A stretch of 64,000 nucleotides of DNA from Chitinophaga oryziterrae (GTDB taxonomy: Bacteria; Bacteroidota; Bacteroidia; Chitinophagales; Chitinophagaceae), in the NCBI RefSeq assembly GCF_009758125.1, contig NZ_WRXO01000004.1, positions 434,001 to 498,000 of the forward strand, given 5' to 3'. Made by a program: the position numbers and the translations under genes. Under the pieces are notes generated by a model, which ran no database searches, was not told where the DNA came from, and worked only from the letters and a program-made list of their open reading frames with translations. Position 1 is the first letter of the stretch. Every line of letters starts with the position of its first letter. Positions 1 through 12,700 of the stretch are shown here, piece after piece.

Positions 1-46
1 TCCGGTTATATTTTAACTGTTGAAAGCCGGATTCAAAATTCACACT

Positions 47-2473
47 ATGATCACACGACTATTCTCCCTATTTATTTCAGTTATTGTTTTATTTGCAGAA
101 ACGTCTCAGGCCCAATCGGTCGTTAAAGGTAGAGTGACAGACGACAAGGGGCAGGCAATTCCCGCTGCCAACATATTGTTGTTGAGACCTGCTGATTCTT
201 TATTGATCAAAGGTGTGTTAACAGATGCAAATGGTTATTTTAGAATTGATCAGATAAAAACAAAAGAGGGCGTGATCTCTGTGCGTATGACAGGTTACAA
301 AAGAAAGGATACACATTTTTCTTTCACAGGGGCAGATACTGCACTGCAACTGGGTAGTATTTCACTGATCACTGTTGTCAGTAACCTGAAACAGGTGGAA
401 ATAATTGAACAGAAGCCATTATACGAACAAAAGATTGACCGTCTTGTGGTGAATGTGAGTAATAATATTGCTACAGCAGGCGGCACCGTTATAGATGTGC
501 TGGAACGTTCCCCTGGTGTAAGCGTGGAAAGACAGAGTGGCAGTATTTCCCTCAATGCACGGGATGGTGTACAGATAATGATCAATGGAAAAGTTTCCCG
601 GTTACCTATGGATGCAGTAATTCAGATGCTGAGCAGCATGAGTTCTTCCAACATTGACAGGATTGAATTGATCAGCAATCCAGGTGCACGTTATGAAGCA
701 TCCGGCAATGGTGGTATCATTAATATCATTTTAAAGAAACCTGCCGATCTTGGTACCAAAGGCAGTTATAATATTATCCTGGGTTATGGAAAGCATGAGA
801 AAGCAGGCGTAGGCCTTAACCTCAACCACCGCACAGAAAAATTAAATACTTATCTCGACCTTTCCTTTTATCGTAATCATACAGAACAACATTTTGAAAA
901 TTCAAGGATGGTGCATTCTGCCGGTGATAATGTGGGTACCGCTACTGTGAGCGAAAGAGATCCTGTTACAACTAATTATTCCGGTTTATTTGGGATGGAT
1001 TATATGGTAAATAAGCAATTGACAATAGGTGGTTATATATCGGCCTATAGTAATAAATGGGTGATGGATGCAGATAACCTTGTAAGCATAGATACCAATA
1101 ATATCTCTTCCGGTGGCATTAAAATAAATAATCATGAAACTAGCCGCTGGCAAAATCTGGCAGGTAATATTTATCTGGCGTATAGCTGGACCGATGGAAG
1201 TACATTGAGTTTGGATGCGGATTATTTATATTATAATAATAGTAATCCTACTACCTACAGGAACCGTTATTTTAATGAGAGTGACGCTGTAGTAATTGAC
1301 TCTAACCTGCGTGCCGAAAAGCATACACCTGTAAATATCTGGGTAGCAAAACTGGATTATACAAAGAAACTCGGTGAAAAGATGGAGCTGGAAACAGGTG
1401 CAAAAGGCTCGTTTTCAAAGTTTACCAACGATGTATCTTTAGATGAATTATCGAATGGTAAATGGGCTAATGTACCCGGATTTACTGTTTCTGCACCTTA
1501 TAATGAGAACATCGGGGCTGTATATGCTGCTTTGAATACGACATTCAGTAAGAGTACCCGTTTAAATGTAGGATTGCGTTATGAGTATGCAGATATTTCT
1601 TTGAAAGGAACGGATGTTAAAACTGCTCTTTCAAGAAGTTTCAGTAACCTGTTCCCTACTTTTTTCTTTGCACACGATATCAATAAGAAAAATACGATCC
1701 AGTTTTCTTACGGCAGGAGAATTACACGTCCGGCCTTCAGTGACCTGGCTCCTTTTGTTATCTTTCTTGATCCTACGGCTTATTACTATGGTAATGCAGC
1801 TTTATTACCGGCTATTGCAGATGGAATAAAACTGGATTATAAATATGACCGTTATCTGCTTTCCCTGCAATACAGTCATGAGTCAAACGCTTTTGCACAA
1901 CGGCAGCCTGTTATAAACGACAGCAGCAGTGTGGAAATACTGACCACACTTAACCTGAAATACAGGAATACCTATTCACTGATATTTACTGCACCGGTTA
2001 ATATCATACAGTGGTGGAACCTGCAACTGAACGTGCTTGGTAGTTACCGTGAAGTGCAAACCAGTCACCTGGATGAAAATTTCGTCCGGCGTCAGACATC
2101 TGCACGTGTGAATGTTGTACAACGTTTTAAACTACCGGCCAAATTTACACTGGAGTTATCAACGTTATACCGTACACCAAGCATTACAGGTATCTCAAAG
2201 ACTGCCGCCGCCGGTTCCGTAGACCTGGGCATTCAACGCAAAATACAGCAGGGCAAAGGAAATATCCGTTTGAATATAAATGATATCTTCTGGACCAACA
2301 TTGATAAATTAACCCTGTATCAGCCTGCTAATAACCTGGATGTAAAGATTCTTTACCGGTATGAGCCAAGGGTGATCAGACTGAACTATACTTATAATTT
2401 CGGTAATACTAAAGTGAAGAACAGAGCAGAAAGAGAAACCGGTGCCAACGAAATTGACAACAGGGTAAACTGA
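47..2473 (+). CDS. Outer membrane beta-barrel receptor, TonB-dependent-receptor-like
   Basis: The 808-residue product is an outer-membrane protein of the Bacteroidota beta-barrel family related to TonB-dependent receptors. It begins with a Sec signal peptide (hydrophobic residues about 4-16, likely cleavage after SQA near residue 22). A carboxypeptidase-regulatory-like beta-sandwich follows at about 25-100 (VVKGRVTDDKGQAIPAANI). A plug-like region at about 125-230 contains VIDVLERSPGVSV and the typical NPGARYEASGNGGIINIILK stretch. The rest is a barrel rich in alternating aromatic residues and ends in a short charged tail. I chose the ATG at 47 because the signal peptide starts there; an in-frame TTG at 20 adds nine residues that fit poorly. 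Only 7 bases separate it from the glycosyltransferase. As the first gene before an acidic peptide pathway it could import a metal complex of the product or serve another substrate; that is inference. I see no clear TonB box. Confidence 0.85.
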   Translation: MITRLFSLFISVIVLFAETSQAQSVVKGRVTDDKGQAIPAANILLLRPADSLLIKGVLTDANGYFRIDQIKTKEGVISVRMTGYKRKDTHFSFTGADTALQLGSISLITVVSNLKQVEIIEQKPLYEQKIDRLVVNVSNNIATAGGTVIDVLERSPGVSVERQSGSISLNARDGVQIMINGKVSRLPMDAVIQMLSSMSSSNIDRIELISNPGARYEASGNGGIINIILKKPADLGTKGSYNIILGYGKHEKAGVGLNLNHRTEKLNTYLDLSFYRNHTEQHFENSRMVHSAGDNVGTATVSERDPVTTNYSGLFGMDYMVNKQLTIGGYISAYSNKWVMDADNLVSIDTNNISSGGIKINNHETSRWQNLAGNIYLAYSWTDGSTLSLDADYLYYNNSNPTTYRNRYFNESDAVVIDSNLRAEKHTPVNIWVAKLDYTKKLGEKMELETGAKGSFSKFTNDVSLDELSNGKWANVPGFTVSAPYNENIGAVYAALNTTFSKSTRLNVGLRYEYADISLKGTDVKTALSRSFSNLFPTFFFAHDINKKNTIQFSYGRRITRPAFSDLAPFVIFLDPTAYYYGNAALLPAIADGIKLDYKYDRYLLSLQYSHESNAFAQRQPVINDSSSVEILTTLNLKYRNTYSLIFTAPVNIIQWWNLQLNVLGSYREVQTSHLDENFVRRQTSARVNVVQRFKLPAKFTLELSTLYRTPSITGISKTAAAGSVDLGIQRKIQQGKGNIRLNINDIFWTNIDKLTLYQPANNLDVKILYRYEPRVIRLNYTYNFGNTKVKNRAERETGANEIDNRVN

Positions 2474-2480
2474 TACAGGT

Positions 2481-3707
2481 ATGGCAAAGATCATAATCAT
2501 TATGGATGCGGAAGAAGGGCATATTCTTCCATCTTTTTCACTGGCACATGCAATGAAGCACAAAGGGCATGAAGTGGTGTATCTGAGCATCTGTGATAAT
2601 GAAATGCTGGTAAAAGAAGAAGGGTTCGGCTTTGTACCTGCTTTCGAAAAGAAGTATCCTAAAGGTTACAGGGAGCAATACAAGCTGCGGCACGAACGGC
2701 CAATAGAAGAAAATAATGAAAGCCTTTCAACACTGGTAAGCCAATATCAACATATACTGGATACACTGAAGGCCGATCTTTATATTGTAAGTACGTTTCT
2801 CAGGATAGATCTGCTGCTGCTTTATTACCGTTTTAATATCCGGCCCATTGTTTTTACCACTTATCTCAGGGACCCCGGAGTTACGCTTTCGCTGGATTGT
2901 ATAGGAGACCTGCTCCGGACATCTCCGGATCTTATTTCGGAATTCCTGGAGTGGCTGGATGAGCAGGGGCTTGATATCCGGTCTATGGAACAGCTGGCGT
3001 CTCCACTGGACCAGTTAAAAGAACTGGTAGCCTGCCCGCAGGAAATCGATTTTGATACAACTGCCATAAAAGATAACCGCATTTATATAGGACCGTGTAT
3101 CCGTACCAGTCTTTCGAATGATCCACAGGTTACCGGAATACTTGGTAAAACAGCTGGGAAGCCCCTTATTTTCGCTTCATTGGGTTCTCAGGTGTTAAGT
3201 TATGGTAAGCAGGGAACAGACCTTTTAAAGCAGCTGATAGCAATAATGACGATGCCAGGGATGGACAACCTGGAAATGGTATTGTCTATTGGCCCGGAAA
3301 CAGACAAGGGAGTGCTGGGACAGATTCCCTCCAACGTAACAGTTGTGTCATGGATTTCACAAATAGATATACTTGCTGTTGCCTCAGCAGCCATTATCCA
3401 CGGAGGACTTGGCACAGTAAAGGAATGTTTGTTTTATGGTGTTCCTATGCTGGTTATACCATTCACGCGCGACCAGCCTTCGAATGCAAAGCGTATTGTT
3501 TACCACGGACTGGGACTTGCCGCTGATTTGCGGGATTTAGAGATTTCACAATTGAAAGAAGACCTGTTGCAGCTTCTGCAGAATAATGAAATAAGGGACA
3601 GAGTAGTTGATATGCAACAGGTATTTATCCATCAACAGTCAACACAGAAAGTGATAGATTCCATTGAAGAAAAGTTTTTTACAAACAAAAAAGTGATGCT
3701 GATTTAA
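2481..3707 (+). CDS. GT1-family (UGT/MGT-like) glycosyltransferase
   Basis: The 408-residue product looks like a nucleotide-sugar-dependent glycosyltransferase of family GT1, which usually acts on small lipophilic natural products in the cytoplasm. The N-terminal Rossmann half starts with MAKIIIIMDAEEGHILPSFS, matching the usual 'GHxxPxxxLAxxLxxRGHEV' opening. The C-terminal half carries the donor-binding signature HGGLGTVKE (His307) followed by GVPMLVIPF and DQPSNAKR. Length is normal for the family. It starts 7 bases after the receptor gene, so the two are probably cotranscribed, and it ends 80 bases before the first NRPS gene. It may glycosylate the peptide product, for tailoring or self-protection, but neither acceptor nor sugar can be read from sequence. 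It could also belong to an unrelated upstream unit. Confidence 0.85.
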   Translation: MAKIIIIMDAEEGHILPSFSLAHAMKHKGHEVVYLSICDNEMLVKEEGFGFVPAFEKKYPKGYREQYKLRHERPIEENNESLSTLVSQYQHILDTLKADLYIVSTFLRIDLLLLYYRFNIRPIVFTTYLRDPGVTLSLDCIGDLLRTSPDLISEFLEWLDEQGLDIRSMEQLASPLDQLKELVACPQEIDFDTTAIKDNRIYIGPCIRTSLSNDPQVTGILGKTAGKPLIFASLGSQVLSYGKQGTDLLKQLIAIMTMPGMDNLEMVLSIGPETDKGVLGQIPSNVTVVSWISQIDILAVASAAIIHGGLGTVKECLFYGVPMLVIPFTRDQPSNAKRIVYHGLGLAADLRDLEISQLKEDLLQLLQNNEIRDRVVDMQQVFIHQQSTQKVIDSIEEKFFTNKKVMLI

Positions 3708-3740
3708 ATATTATCATTTCTTGTTTTTTAAGTATTATTT

Positions 3741-3758
3741 CCGGTTCAGTACAACCGG
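3741..3758. promoter_or_regulatory. Inverted repeat in the leader of the NRPS operon
   Basis: A perfect inverted repeat CCGGTT-cagtac-AACCGG (6-bp arms, 6-base spacer) lies in the only sizeable gap near the NRPS genes (3708-3787), about 30 bases before the start of NRPS1. Just after it, TATTGTTTG at 3759-3767 resembles the Bacteroidota -7 element TAnnTTTG with one extra spacer base, but I see no convincing -33 partner. The repeat could be an operator or a weak RNA hairpin. It is too short, and lacks a U-tract on its 3' side, to be called an intrinsic terminator. Confidence 0.3.
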
Positions 3759-3787
3759 TATTGTTTGGCCTATTTACAAAATTTACT

Positions 3788-6700
3788 ATGAGTCCGTTAA
3801 CGTGCACGGTTTCGCAGCAACTTATATGGCTGGATCAGCTTATTGCCCCGCGTTCCTCTAAATATAATATAGGTGGTTATGCTTCTCTTGAAGGCTCACT
3901 GTCTTATCCATCTTTCAATAAAGCCGTTAACGAAGTACTAAACAGTCAGGAAGTATACCGTACTGTATTCTTTGATACTGCTGGTCTGGTCACCTGTATG
4001 GTTAATCCCCCGGTTGACGGATACGGGATGGAAGTCATTGATTTTTCTCATGCATCTTCGCCGGCAGACGCCGCGAAACAATGGATGGAGCACGATTTTT
4101 TATTGCCGTTTGTGATGGAAAACCAATTGCTCTTCCGTTTTAAACTGTTGAAAATATCAGATACGCAACACTTTTGGTATGCAAAAATTCATCACCTCAT
4201 CAGCGATGGCTGGTCGTTCCGCCTGCTCCTGAACCAGGCTGCGGGTATTTACAGCGGGGAACCATTACCCGTAATGGAATACAGGTACAGCAACTATACA
4301 CAGGAAGATGCAGCGTATTATGCGTCTGATATGGCAAAGACCGACAGGCAATTCTGGATGGAACAGTTCAGTACTCTTCCTGCAGATCTTTTCCCTAAGC
4401 GTACCGGCGGAAATACGATTGTTGAAACATTACAGCTTGACGCAACTTTAAAGGAAAAGCTGAAGACGATTGCAGATAATAATAAGGCTTCGCTTTTTCA
4501 GGTAATAATCAGCCTGTTGCTGATCTATTTATCAAAGACCAGCGGTCATGAGAGAATTGCTTTTGGGGTGCCCGTATTAAACCGTACTAAAAAAATATAC
4601 CGGCAAACGGCAGGAGTATTTATGAACCTCCTATGTCTTCCGTTTAACATTCATACAAGTAATTCGTTGCAGGAAGTGATTGCTGAAGTGAAAAGCAGGA
4701 TGTCTGCTTTCCTGCGCCACCAGCGTTACCAGTTCGGTAACCTTGTGAGCGACCTTAACCTGCAACAGCAACATAAACTGCTCTATCATGTAAGGGTCTC
4801 TTACGAAGAGTTTGATTTTACATCTTCATTTGCAGGACTGCATGCTACCGCTACTGCATTTTCAAATCCTGCTGAAACTGATCCGCTGGCAATATACGTG
4901 CGCGATTATCATGGCGAAGGATTTGATATCCGCATGATCTGCAATACTGACTATGTAAGCAGGGAAATGGCGCATCAGTTATCTGAAAGCCTGGAACATC
5001 TTATCCTCACTCTTACGTCCGATAAACCTGTACACAGTATTTCGCTTATCAGTGAGGCTCAGCAGCAGAAAATTTTACAGGCAGGCAGAGGCCCTGTTCG
5101 CAAATACCCGTTTAGTTCTTTTCAGGAAATGTGGGCTGCTTCCGTAGTAACAAATGCTTCCGCAATAGCTGTTACAGGACTTACTTATGCTCAACTGGAC
5201 AGCAAATCCAGGCAGCTGGCTGCTGTTATTCAGGCTAGCCGTTATTATAAAAAGGGCGGTTACATCGCATTGTTATTACCCCGTAATGAAAAGATGATCA
5301 TTGGTATCCTGGGTAGCATGTTGTCTGGTATGGTATATGTGCCGGCAGACCTGGATTACCCGGTTTCAAGAATTTCTTATATAGTAGATGATGCAGGATG
5401 TGATATTGTGCTAACAAGCCGCGATGTGAATCCTGGTATTCCTGCTCGTGAAATCATCTGTATAGAAGAGTATGAGCATACTGCCATCTGTACAGATATT
5501 TACCCGCAACCGGAAGATCCATGTTATATTATTTATACTTCAGGATCCACCGGACAACCCAAAGGTGTTGTCATTTCTCACGGTTCACTGGCAGATTATG
5601 TATGTACATTCCGTGAATATTTTGCATTAACGGCTGCAGATACCGTGTTACAACAATCCTCTTTCAGTTTTGATACCAGTGTGGAAGAGATCTTTCCTAT
5701 ACTTTCAGTGGGAGGAAGGTTATGTATCCTCGAAAACCGCAGGGATGTACAGTCTTTGCAGCGGTTACTTTCTCTTGAGAAAATCACAGTACTGAGTACC
5801 ACTCCGCTGGTCCTCCGGTATCTTAACGATACAGTAATGCCTGCATCGCTGCGTATTGTTATCAGTGGAGGAGATGTGCTTAGGATGACGGATATAGACC
5901 GGTTATTGCAGTTGCCGCTAAAAGTATATAATACCTATGGCCCTACAGAATGTACCGTATGTGCTACCTATTATGAAGTGCAACCGGGTGATATATCTAT
6001 TCCTGCAGGCAGGGCGATCTCTAACAGATCTGTTTATATTCTTGATACTTCGCTGAATCCCCAGCCTTTTGGCATACCGGGAGAAATTTACCTGGGAGGG
6101 GCCGGACTGGCAACCAGATATATAGGTAAGCCTCAGCTGACAACAGAAAGATTTATTTGGCATCCGCTGTTAGCTGAACGTCTATATCGTACAGGAGATA
6201 TAGGTATCATGCAGTCGGATGGGAACATTCTGTTCTGCAACCGCATAGATTCCCAGCTCAGTTTCCGTGGATACCGCATAGAGGCCGGTGAAATTGAAAC
6301 GGTTGTTAATGCAACCGAAGGAGTGGAAGACTCAAGGGTGCTGGTGGTGGATATTAATAATATACCGGCACTGGTGGCTTATGTGAAATATGCAGGTAAT
6401 AAACAATTTACCCGCAAACAATGGCGCGGTTTACTGGAAGACAAACTACCTGCTCATATGATACCGGAAGTATGGGTAACTGTTCCGGAATTTCCGTTGT
6501 TACAGAGTGGTAAAACAGATACGCGGTCATTACTTGATATTCCGGTTGTGATTAATACTAATGATGACATATGTCTGCCCACCACTACTCTGCAGGAAGA
6601 GATTTGTGCTATATGGCAGGAGTTTTTATCAGTAAAGAATATCAGCACAGATGATTCTTTCTTTGATTTAGGGGGCCATAGTTTAAACATCATGCAACTG

Positions 6701-9700
6701 GCGAATAAGTATGAGTCGGCTTTCCATGCAACAATCTCTATAGAAGAATTATTCCGCAATACTACTGTTATATCTCATGCGATACTGATTGAGAACAAGA
6801 TTATGATATCCGGTGATGATATTCCTGTTACACAAAAAGCAGATAGCTACCAGTTATCAGATGGACAGATGCGCATATGGTTACTCAGTCAGGATGATGA
6901 TGCTTCCCGTTCCTACCACCTGCAGGGCAACCTGCTGCTGGATGAAAGGCTGGACCCCGTCCTTTTTGAAAAGGCTATCCGGCAGGTAATAGACAGGCAT
7001 GAAATACTGCGTACTGTATTCAGGAAAGACAGTACTGGTTTACCCCGGCAGGTAGTACTTGACGATTGTGATTTTGAACTGGAAGATATTGCTCAGCCGG
7101 ATGATCTGCCAGCCGCCGCATATAAAATATTTGATCTTACACGAGGTCCGTTATTGCGTGCTGCTTTGATCAGGTTGAAAAATAACCGTTCTCTCTGCTG
7201 GTTCAATATGCATCATATCATCAGCGACGGCTGGTCTATGGAAATACTACATAAAGAAGTGTTTGCACATTATACGGCTTTGGTGCAGAAGAAGCCATTA
7301 CAATTGCCTCCTCTCCGGATACAATATAAGGATTATGCCACCTGGCAACTGGCAATTCTCCGTAACCAGACGTCGCAGCGCGATTATTGGAAGCAGCAGC
7401 TCTCCGGCACACTTCCTGTACTGGAATTATTGGCAGGAAAAAGCCGCCCTGCCGTTAAAACATATAACGGCCGTATACTGGCCACAATGATCAGTGCCGT
7501 CGATACTGCTGCGCTCCGGACCCTTTGCCAGCAGAATAACTGTACCCTTTTTATGGGTATACTCGGCGTACTGGTTACCTTATTACATCGTTACAGTGCA
7601 CAGGAAGACCTTATTGTTGGTACACCGGTAGCAGGGCGGAATCATACGGACCTGGAAGAACAGGTAGGATTTTATGTGAATACACTGGCTTTACGTATCC
7701 GTTTTGCCGGTACCGACAACTTTACGGAATTATTAGCAAAAATATGGAAGACTACCCTTACAGCTTACGATCATCAGTCATATCCGTTTGATAGCCTGCT
7801 TGAAGAGTTATCACTAAAAAGAGATATCAGCCGTTCTGCCTTATTTGATGTAATGCTGGTGCTGCATAATCAGCATAACCGGCAGGATGTGTTGCAACAG
7901 CAGGATGCTGTAAAAGAAAATATTATTACAGATGAGGGAATAGCTGCTGCCAAGTTCGATTTTACTTTCAATTTCGTGGAAAACTTTGATCAGCTTGAGC
8001 TAAAAGTAGAGTTTAATACAGATATCTATGAAAAAGAGCTTGTGACTGGTATGATGCAGCATTTCTGCTCTATTATAAAGGCAGTTACTACACATCCTGA
8101 AATACCACTTTCCCGGCTTGACTATCTATCAGTTGCTGAGAAAAAAGAATTACTGGAAGTATTTAATAATACAGTTGTTCCTGTAGAACAGGGTCATACC
8201 CTGGTATCACTTTTCCGGGAACAGGTACAATTACATGGTTCACACCCTGTTTTGTATTTCCGCGATCGCTCTTTCAGTTTTGCAGAAATAGATGTTTTAT
8301 CTTCTCAATTATCACATTACCTGCTTGCAGAATATGATCTTCGGCCGGAAGAACTGGTAGCAGTATGTTTACAACGCAGTGAGTGGCTGATTATTTCATT
8401 ACTGGCAGTATTAAAAGCAGGTTGTGCTTATGTTCCGGTAGATCCTTCTCACCCTGCAGAACGTATTAACTATGTGATAGCGGATAGTGGTAGTCGCATC
8501 GTGTTAGACAAGGAAGAGATTGAACGTTTTGAATTAGTACAGTCGTCCTATCCGGTTACTGCTCCTGAAATGTTGCAGCAGGATAGTTCTCTTGCTTATG
8601 TGATCTATACATCAGGTTCTACGGGTCGTCCTAAAGGCTGTATGGTAGAACATCGCAGTGTGTTAAACCGGTTGGCATGGGGAGCAAAACATTATGCCTA
8701 TACCCTTAGCGATAAATTATTACAGAAAACGAATTTCACGTTTGACGTATCTGTATTTGAAATTTTCACTCCATTGTGTTTTGGGAGCAGTCTTGTTCTT
8801 TGCGAAGATGAAGATGTTTATTCACCGGAACGTATCGGAAGGCTGATAGCTTCTCATCAGATCACCTTAGCGCATTTTGTGCCTGGGATGCTGCAAAGTT
8901 TTATCAATACAGATATGGGTGGAGGAGCTGATCTGCGTTCATTGCGTCGTGTATTTTGCAGTGGGGAATCCTTGCCTTTAAGTACTGTTACCGCTTGGTA
9001 TAAACAGGTTGCTATTCCATTGTCTAACCTGTATGGTCCCACAGAAGCATCCGTAGAAGTAAGTTATTATGATATTCCGTTTGATACAGGATTGATCACT
9101 ATAGGAGGCCCGGTAAGTAATACACAATTGTATGTACTGGACGATTCACAACAGTTGTTACCGGTTGGTATCAGCGGAGAATTATACATAGGAGGAGTGC
9201 AGGTGGCAAGAGGTTATCATAATCAACCCGAGTTGACAGCAGCGCGTTTTATACCAGATGAATTTAAAGGGAGTGGAAGGTTATATAAGACCGGCGACAG
9301 GGTTAGATGGTTGTCAGATGGGAGTATTGAATATATAGGACGTATGGATAACCAGGTAAAATTACGTGGTTATCGTATAGAACCAGGCGAGATAGAACAT
9401 GTGTTAACAGAACAACCGGGTATTACAGCCGCCATTGTGGTAGTACATAATGATATGTTACTGGGGTATGTAGAAGGTACATGTGATGAGTTATTACTAA
9501 AGAAATCATTACAACAACGTTTACCTGATTACATGGTTCCGGTAAGGATCATACAGGTAGAAAGTTTTCCGTTGACGGGCAGTGGTAAAGTAGATCGTCG
9601 TGCATTGCCTTTACCGGACAGTATAATTGCTTCCGCCTATGTAGCACCGCGTACCAGTCTTGAAACCGGGTTAAGTGTTTTATGGAAGGAATTATTAAAG

Positions 9701-12700
9701 AAAGATGATGTTATCAGTGTGGAAGCAGATTTCTTTGAACTGGGGGGACATAGTTTGCGTTTAATGCAACTGATCAATCAGTATGAGAAATTATACCATG
9801 TAAAAGTGTCAATGCCCTTGTTATTCAGGCATACCACGATCGCTTCACATGCAAAGTTATTAACCGGCAGCGCAGCCGGAGAGTATACGCCTATTCTTCC
9901 TGTGGGCATATCCCCGGATTACGCAGTGTCTGACGGACAGCGGCGGATATGGATTTTAAGTCAGCTGGAAGAGGCCTCGCGTTCCTATCATCTTGGAGGA
10001 CATTTAGTATTACCTGTAATTTATGATGCCGGTTTATTTGAAAAGGCTGTATTGAAAATAATAGCCCGTCATGAAATCTTACGTACTGTGTTCCGTGAAA
10101 ATGCAGATGGTGTGCTTCGCCAGTTAGTACTGCCAATGGATGAGCAGTTATTCCGGTTGGAGCATGGAATTACAGCAGATCTGCCTTCAGCATTGGAATA
10201 TGTACGGGCAGGAATGGACAGGCAGTACGACCTGGCACATGGTCCGCTATTACGTGTAAGTTTACTAATGCTGGCTACAGGTGGTTGTGTATGCAGTTTT
10301 AATATGCATCATATCATTAGTGATGGCTGGTCTATGGAGTTATTGCAGCGGGAAGTATTTGCTGTTTATGAGGCATTGAAAGGAGGCAAACCTGTAGTAT
10401 TAACGCCATTGTCTATCCAGTATAAAGATTATGCTGCGTGGCAGCAATCACAGCAAATGCAGTTATCAGGAGCCTGGTGGCGGGAACAGTTTGCAGGAGA
10501 ATTACCGGTATTGGAATTACCCGCAAGTCATAACAGACCATTTATCAAAACATATAATGGCCGCATATTAGCTACAAACATTAGTAACGCCGCAACCGCG
10601 CATTTACACACGTATTGCCGGGAGCATAACGCTACGCTGTTTATGGGAATACTATCCGTGCTCAATGTTTTACTATATCGTTACAGTGGGCAGGAGGATA
10701 TTATCATCGGTAGTCCTGTAGCAGGACGTAATCATCCTGAACTGGAAAACCAGGTGGGTTTTTATGTGAACACGCTACCACTGCGTACACGCTTCCAGGG
10801 AAGCGACAATTTTCAAACATTACTGGAAAATGTACGGGAAGCAACATTACAGGCATATGAACACCAGGCTTATCCCTTTGATAAACTTGTTGAAGAGCTT
10901 TCATTACAGCGTGATACTGCCCGTTCTGCTTTGTTCGATGTTATGCTGGCCTTGCAGAACCAGCAACAGCAAAAGGAATCTGCATTATCCGGAGATACGG
11001 TCATTGATGAAGGTGTATGTGCTGCGAAGTCGGATTTTGTTTTCCTGTTCGTAGAAACGAATGCTGGTTTGGATATGCGGGTGGAATTTAATACAGATAT
11101 CTATGATCATTACTATGTAACCGGACTGATAAAACATTTCAAACAGTTAATGCTATTACTGACAACTTCTCCGGAAATACCGGTGTATGCGCATAATTAT
11201 CTGTTACCGGAAGAACAGACAATGTTGCTGAGAGACTTTAATTACAGTCAGGCAAATTATCCGGAAAACAAGACTATAGCGGCTGTTTTTGAGCAACAGG
11301 TGAAATTGTATCCGCAACATACGGCGGTCGTTTTTCAGGATCAGTCCCTTACTTATCTTCAGTTACATGAGCGCAGTAACCAGTTAGCGCATTATTTACA
11401 GGCACATGGCATTGGTCATGAAGATATGGTAGCTGTTTGCATAGGCAGATGTACAGAGATGATCGTTGCAATACTGGGGGTACTGAAAGCAGGTGGAGCA
11501 TATGTACCTGTAGATCCGGCTTACCCGGCAGAGCGGAAACAGTTGATGCTGGAAGAAACAAACGTGAAAATGATACTGGCGGTAGCTGCTACAGCCGGCG
11601 CAGTTAAAACAACTGTGAATATATTAGTACTGGATACTGCGTGGAAACAGATAGCTGCTTGTTCCAAAGAAGATGTTACCAGTGACGCAACCCCTCAGAG
11701 CCTGGCCTATGTGATCTATACATCGGGGTCTACCGGTCGTCCGAAAGGAACGCTCATTGTGCAGGAAGGCATTGTAAGTTTATGTACGGCACATGCCAGG
11801 GACTATGAAATAAGCACAGACAGCCGCAGTTGTGTAATGGCTTCTGTTAGTTTTGATGCCATTGTATGGGAAATTTATGCAGGACTGCTGAATGGTGCCG
11901 GTATCTATATTCTGGGAGAAGACATTCGTTTTGAAGAAGAGCAACTGGCTCGCTTTTATATCGATAATAAAATCACGCATACGTTCGTAACCACCGGTAT
12001 GCTGCCACTGTTTACCAGTGGAGAACATTTTAGGGGAAGTGCGTTGCGCTATCTGCTTACAGGAGGAGATCAGACAAAACTGAACAAACAGGACAGCTAT
12101 TCCTTCCGCTTGATTAACATGTACGGGCCTACGGAAAATACGGTATACACAACATATTATCCGGTTGGCCATCACCCTGGTCACGAATTGCCACCCATCG
12201 GTAAGCCGGTGCCAAACGCCAGCTGTTACATTGTGGACAAACACATGAATCTTTGTCCGGTTGGCATACCGGGAGAGTTGTGTGTAAGTGGTCCCGGATT
12301 AGCCCGGGGATACCTGCATCGTCCGGAACTGACGGCGGGAAAATTCATTACAAACCCATTCACCGGAGATCGTATGTACCGCACGGGAGATCTTGCCCGC
12401 TGGTTACCCGATGGGAACATCGAATTTGCAGGCCGTATAGATGAGCAGGTAAAAATCCGTGGTTACCGTGTAGAACCCGGCGAAATAGCGCATATACTAT
12501 TACAGACAGAAGGGATCAGAGATGCCATTGTGGTGCCGCATATCATTGCTAATGCACAAAAGTGCCTCGTTGCCTATATCGTGAGCAGTGATACGCTGAC
12601 AGTGGCCGGTATACGCCGTGAGTTGTCAGAAACCCTGCCGGATTATATGGTACCTGCTTACTTTGTACAGCTAAACAGCATGCCACTTACAAAAAACGGG

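Noticed and set aside
20..46. Upstream TTG start for the receptor gene
   Set aside because: The nine extra residues are not part of a signal peptide, whereas ATG 47 starts one directly.
11780..12244. Minus-strand open frame of 154 codons opposite NRPS1 A3
   Set aside because: It overlaps intact core motifs of the A domain on the + strand and has no protein-like features.
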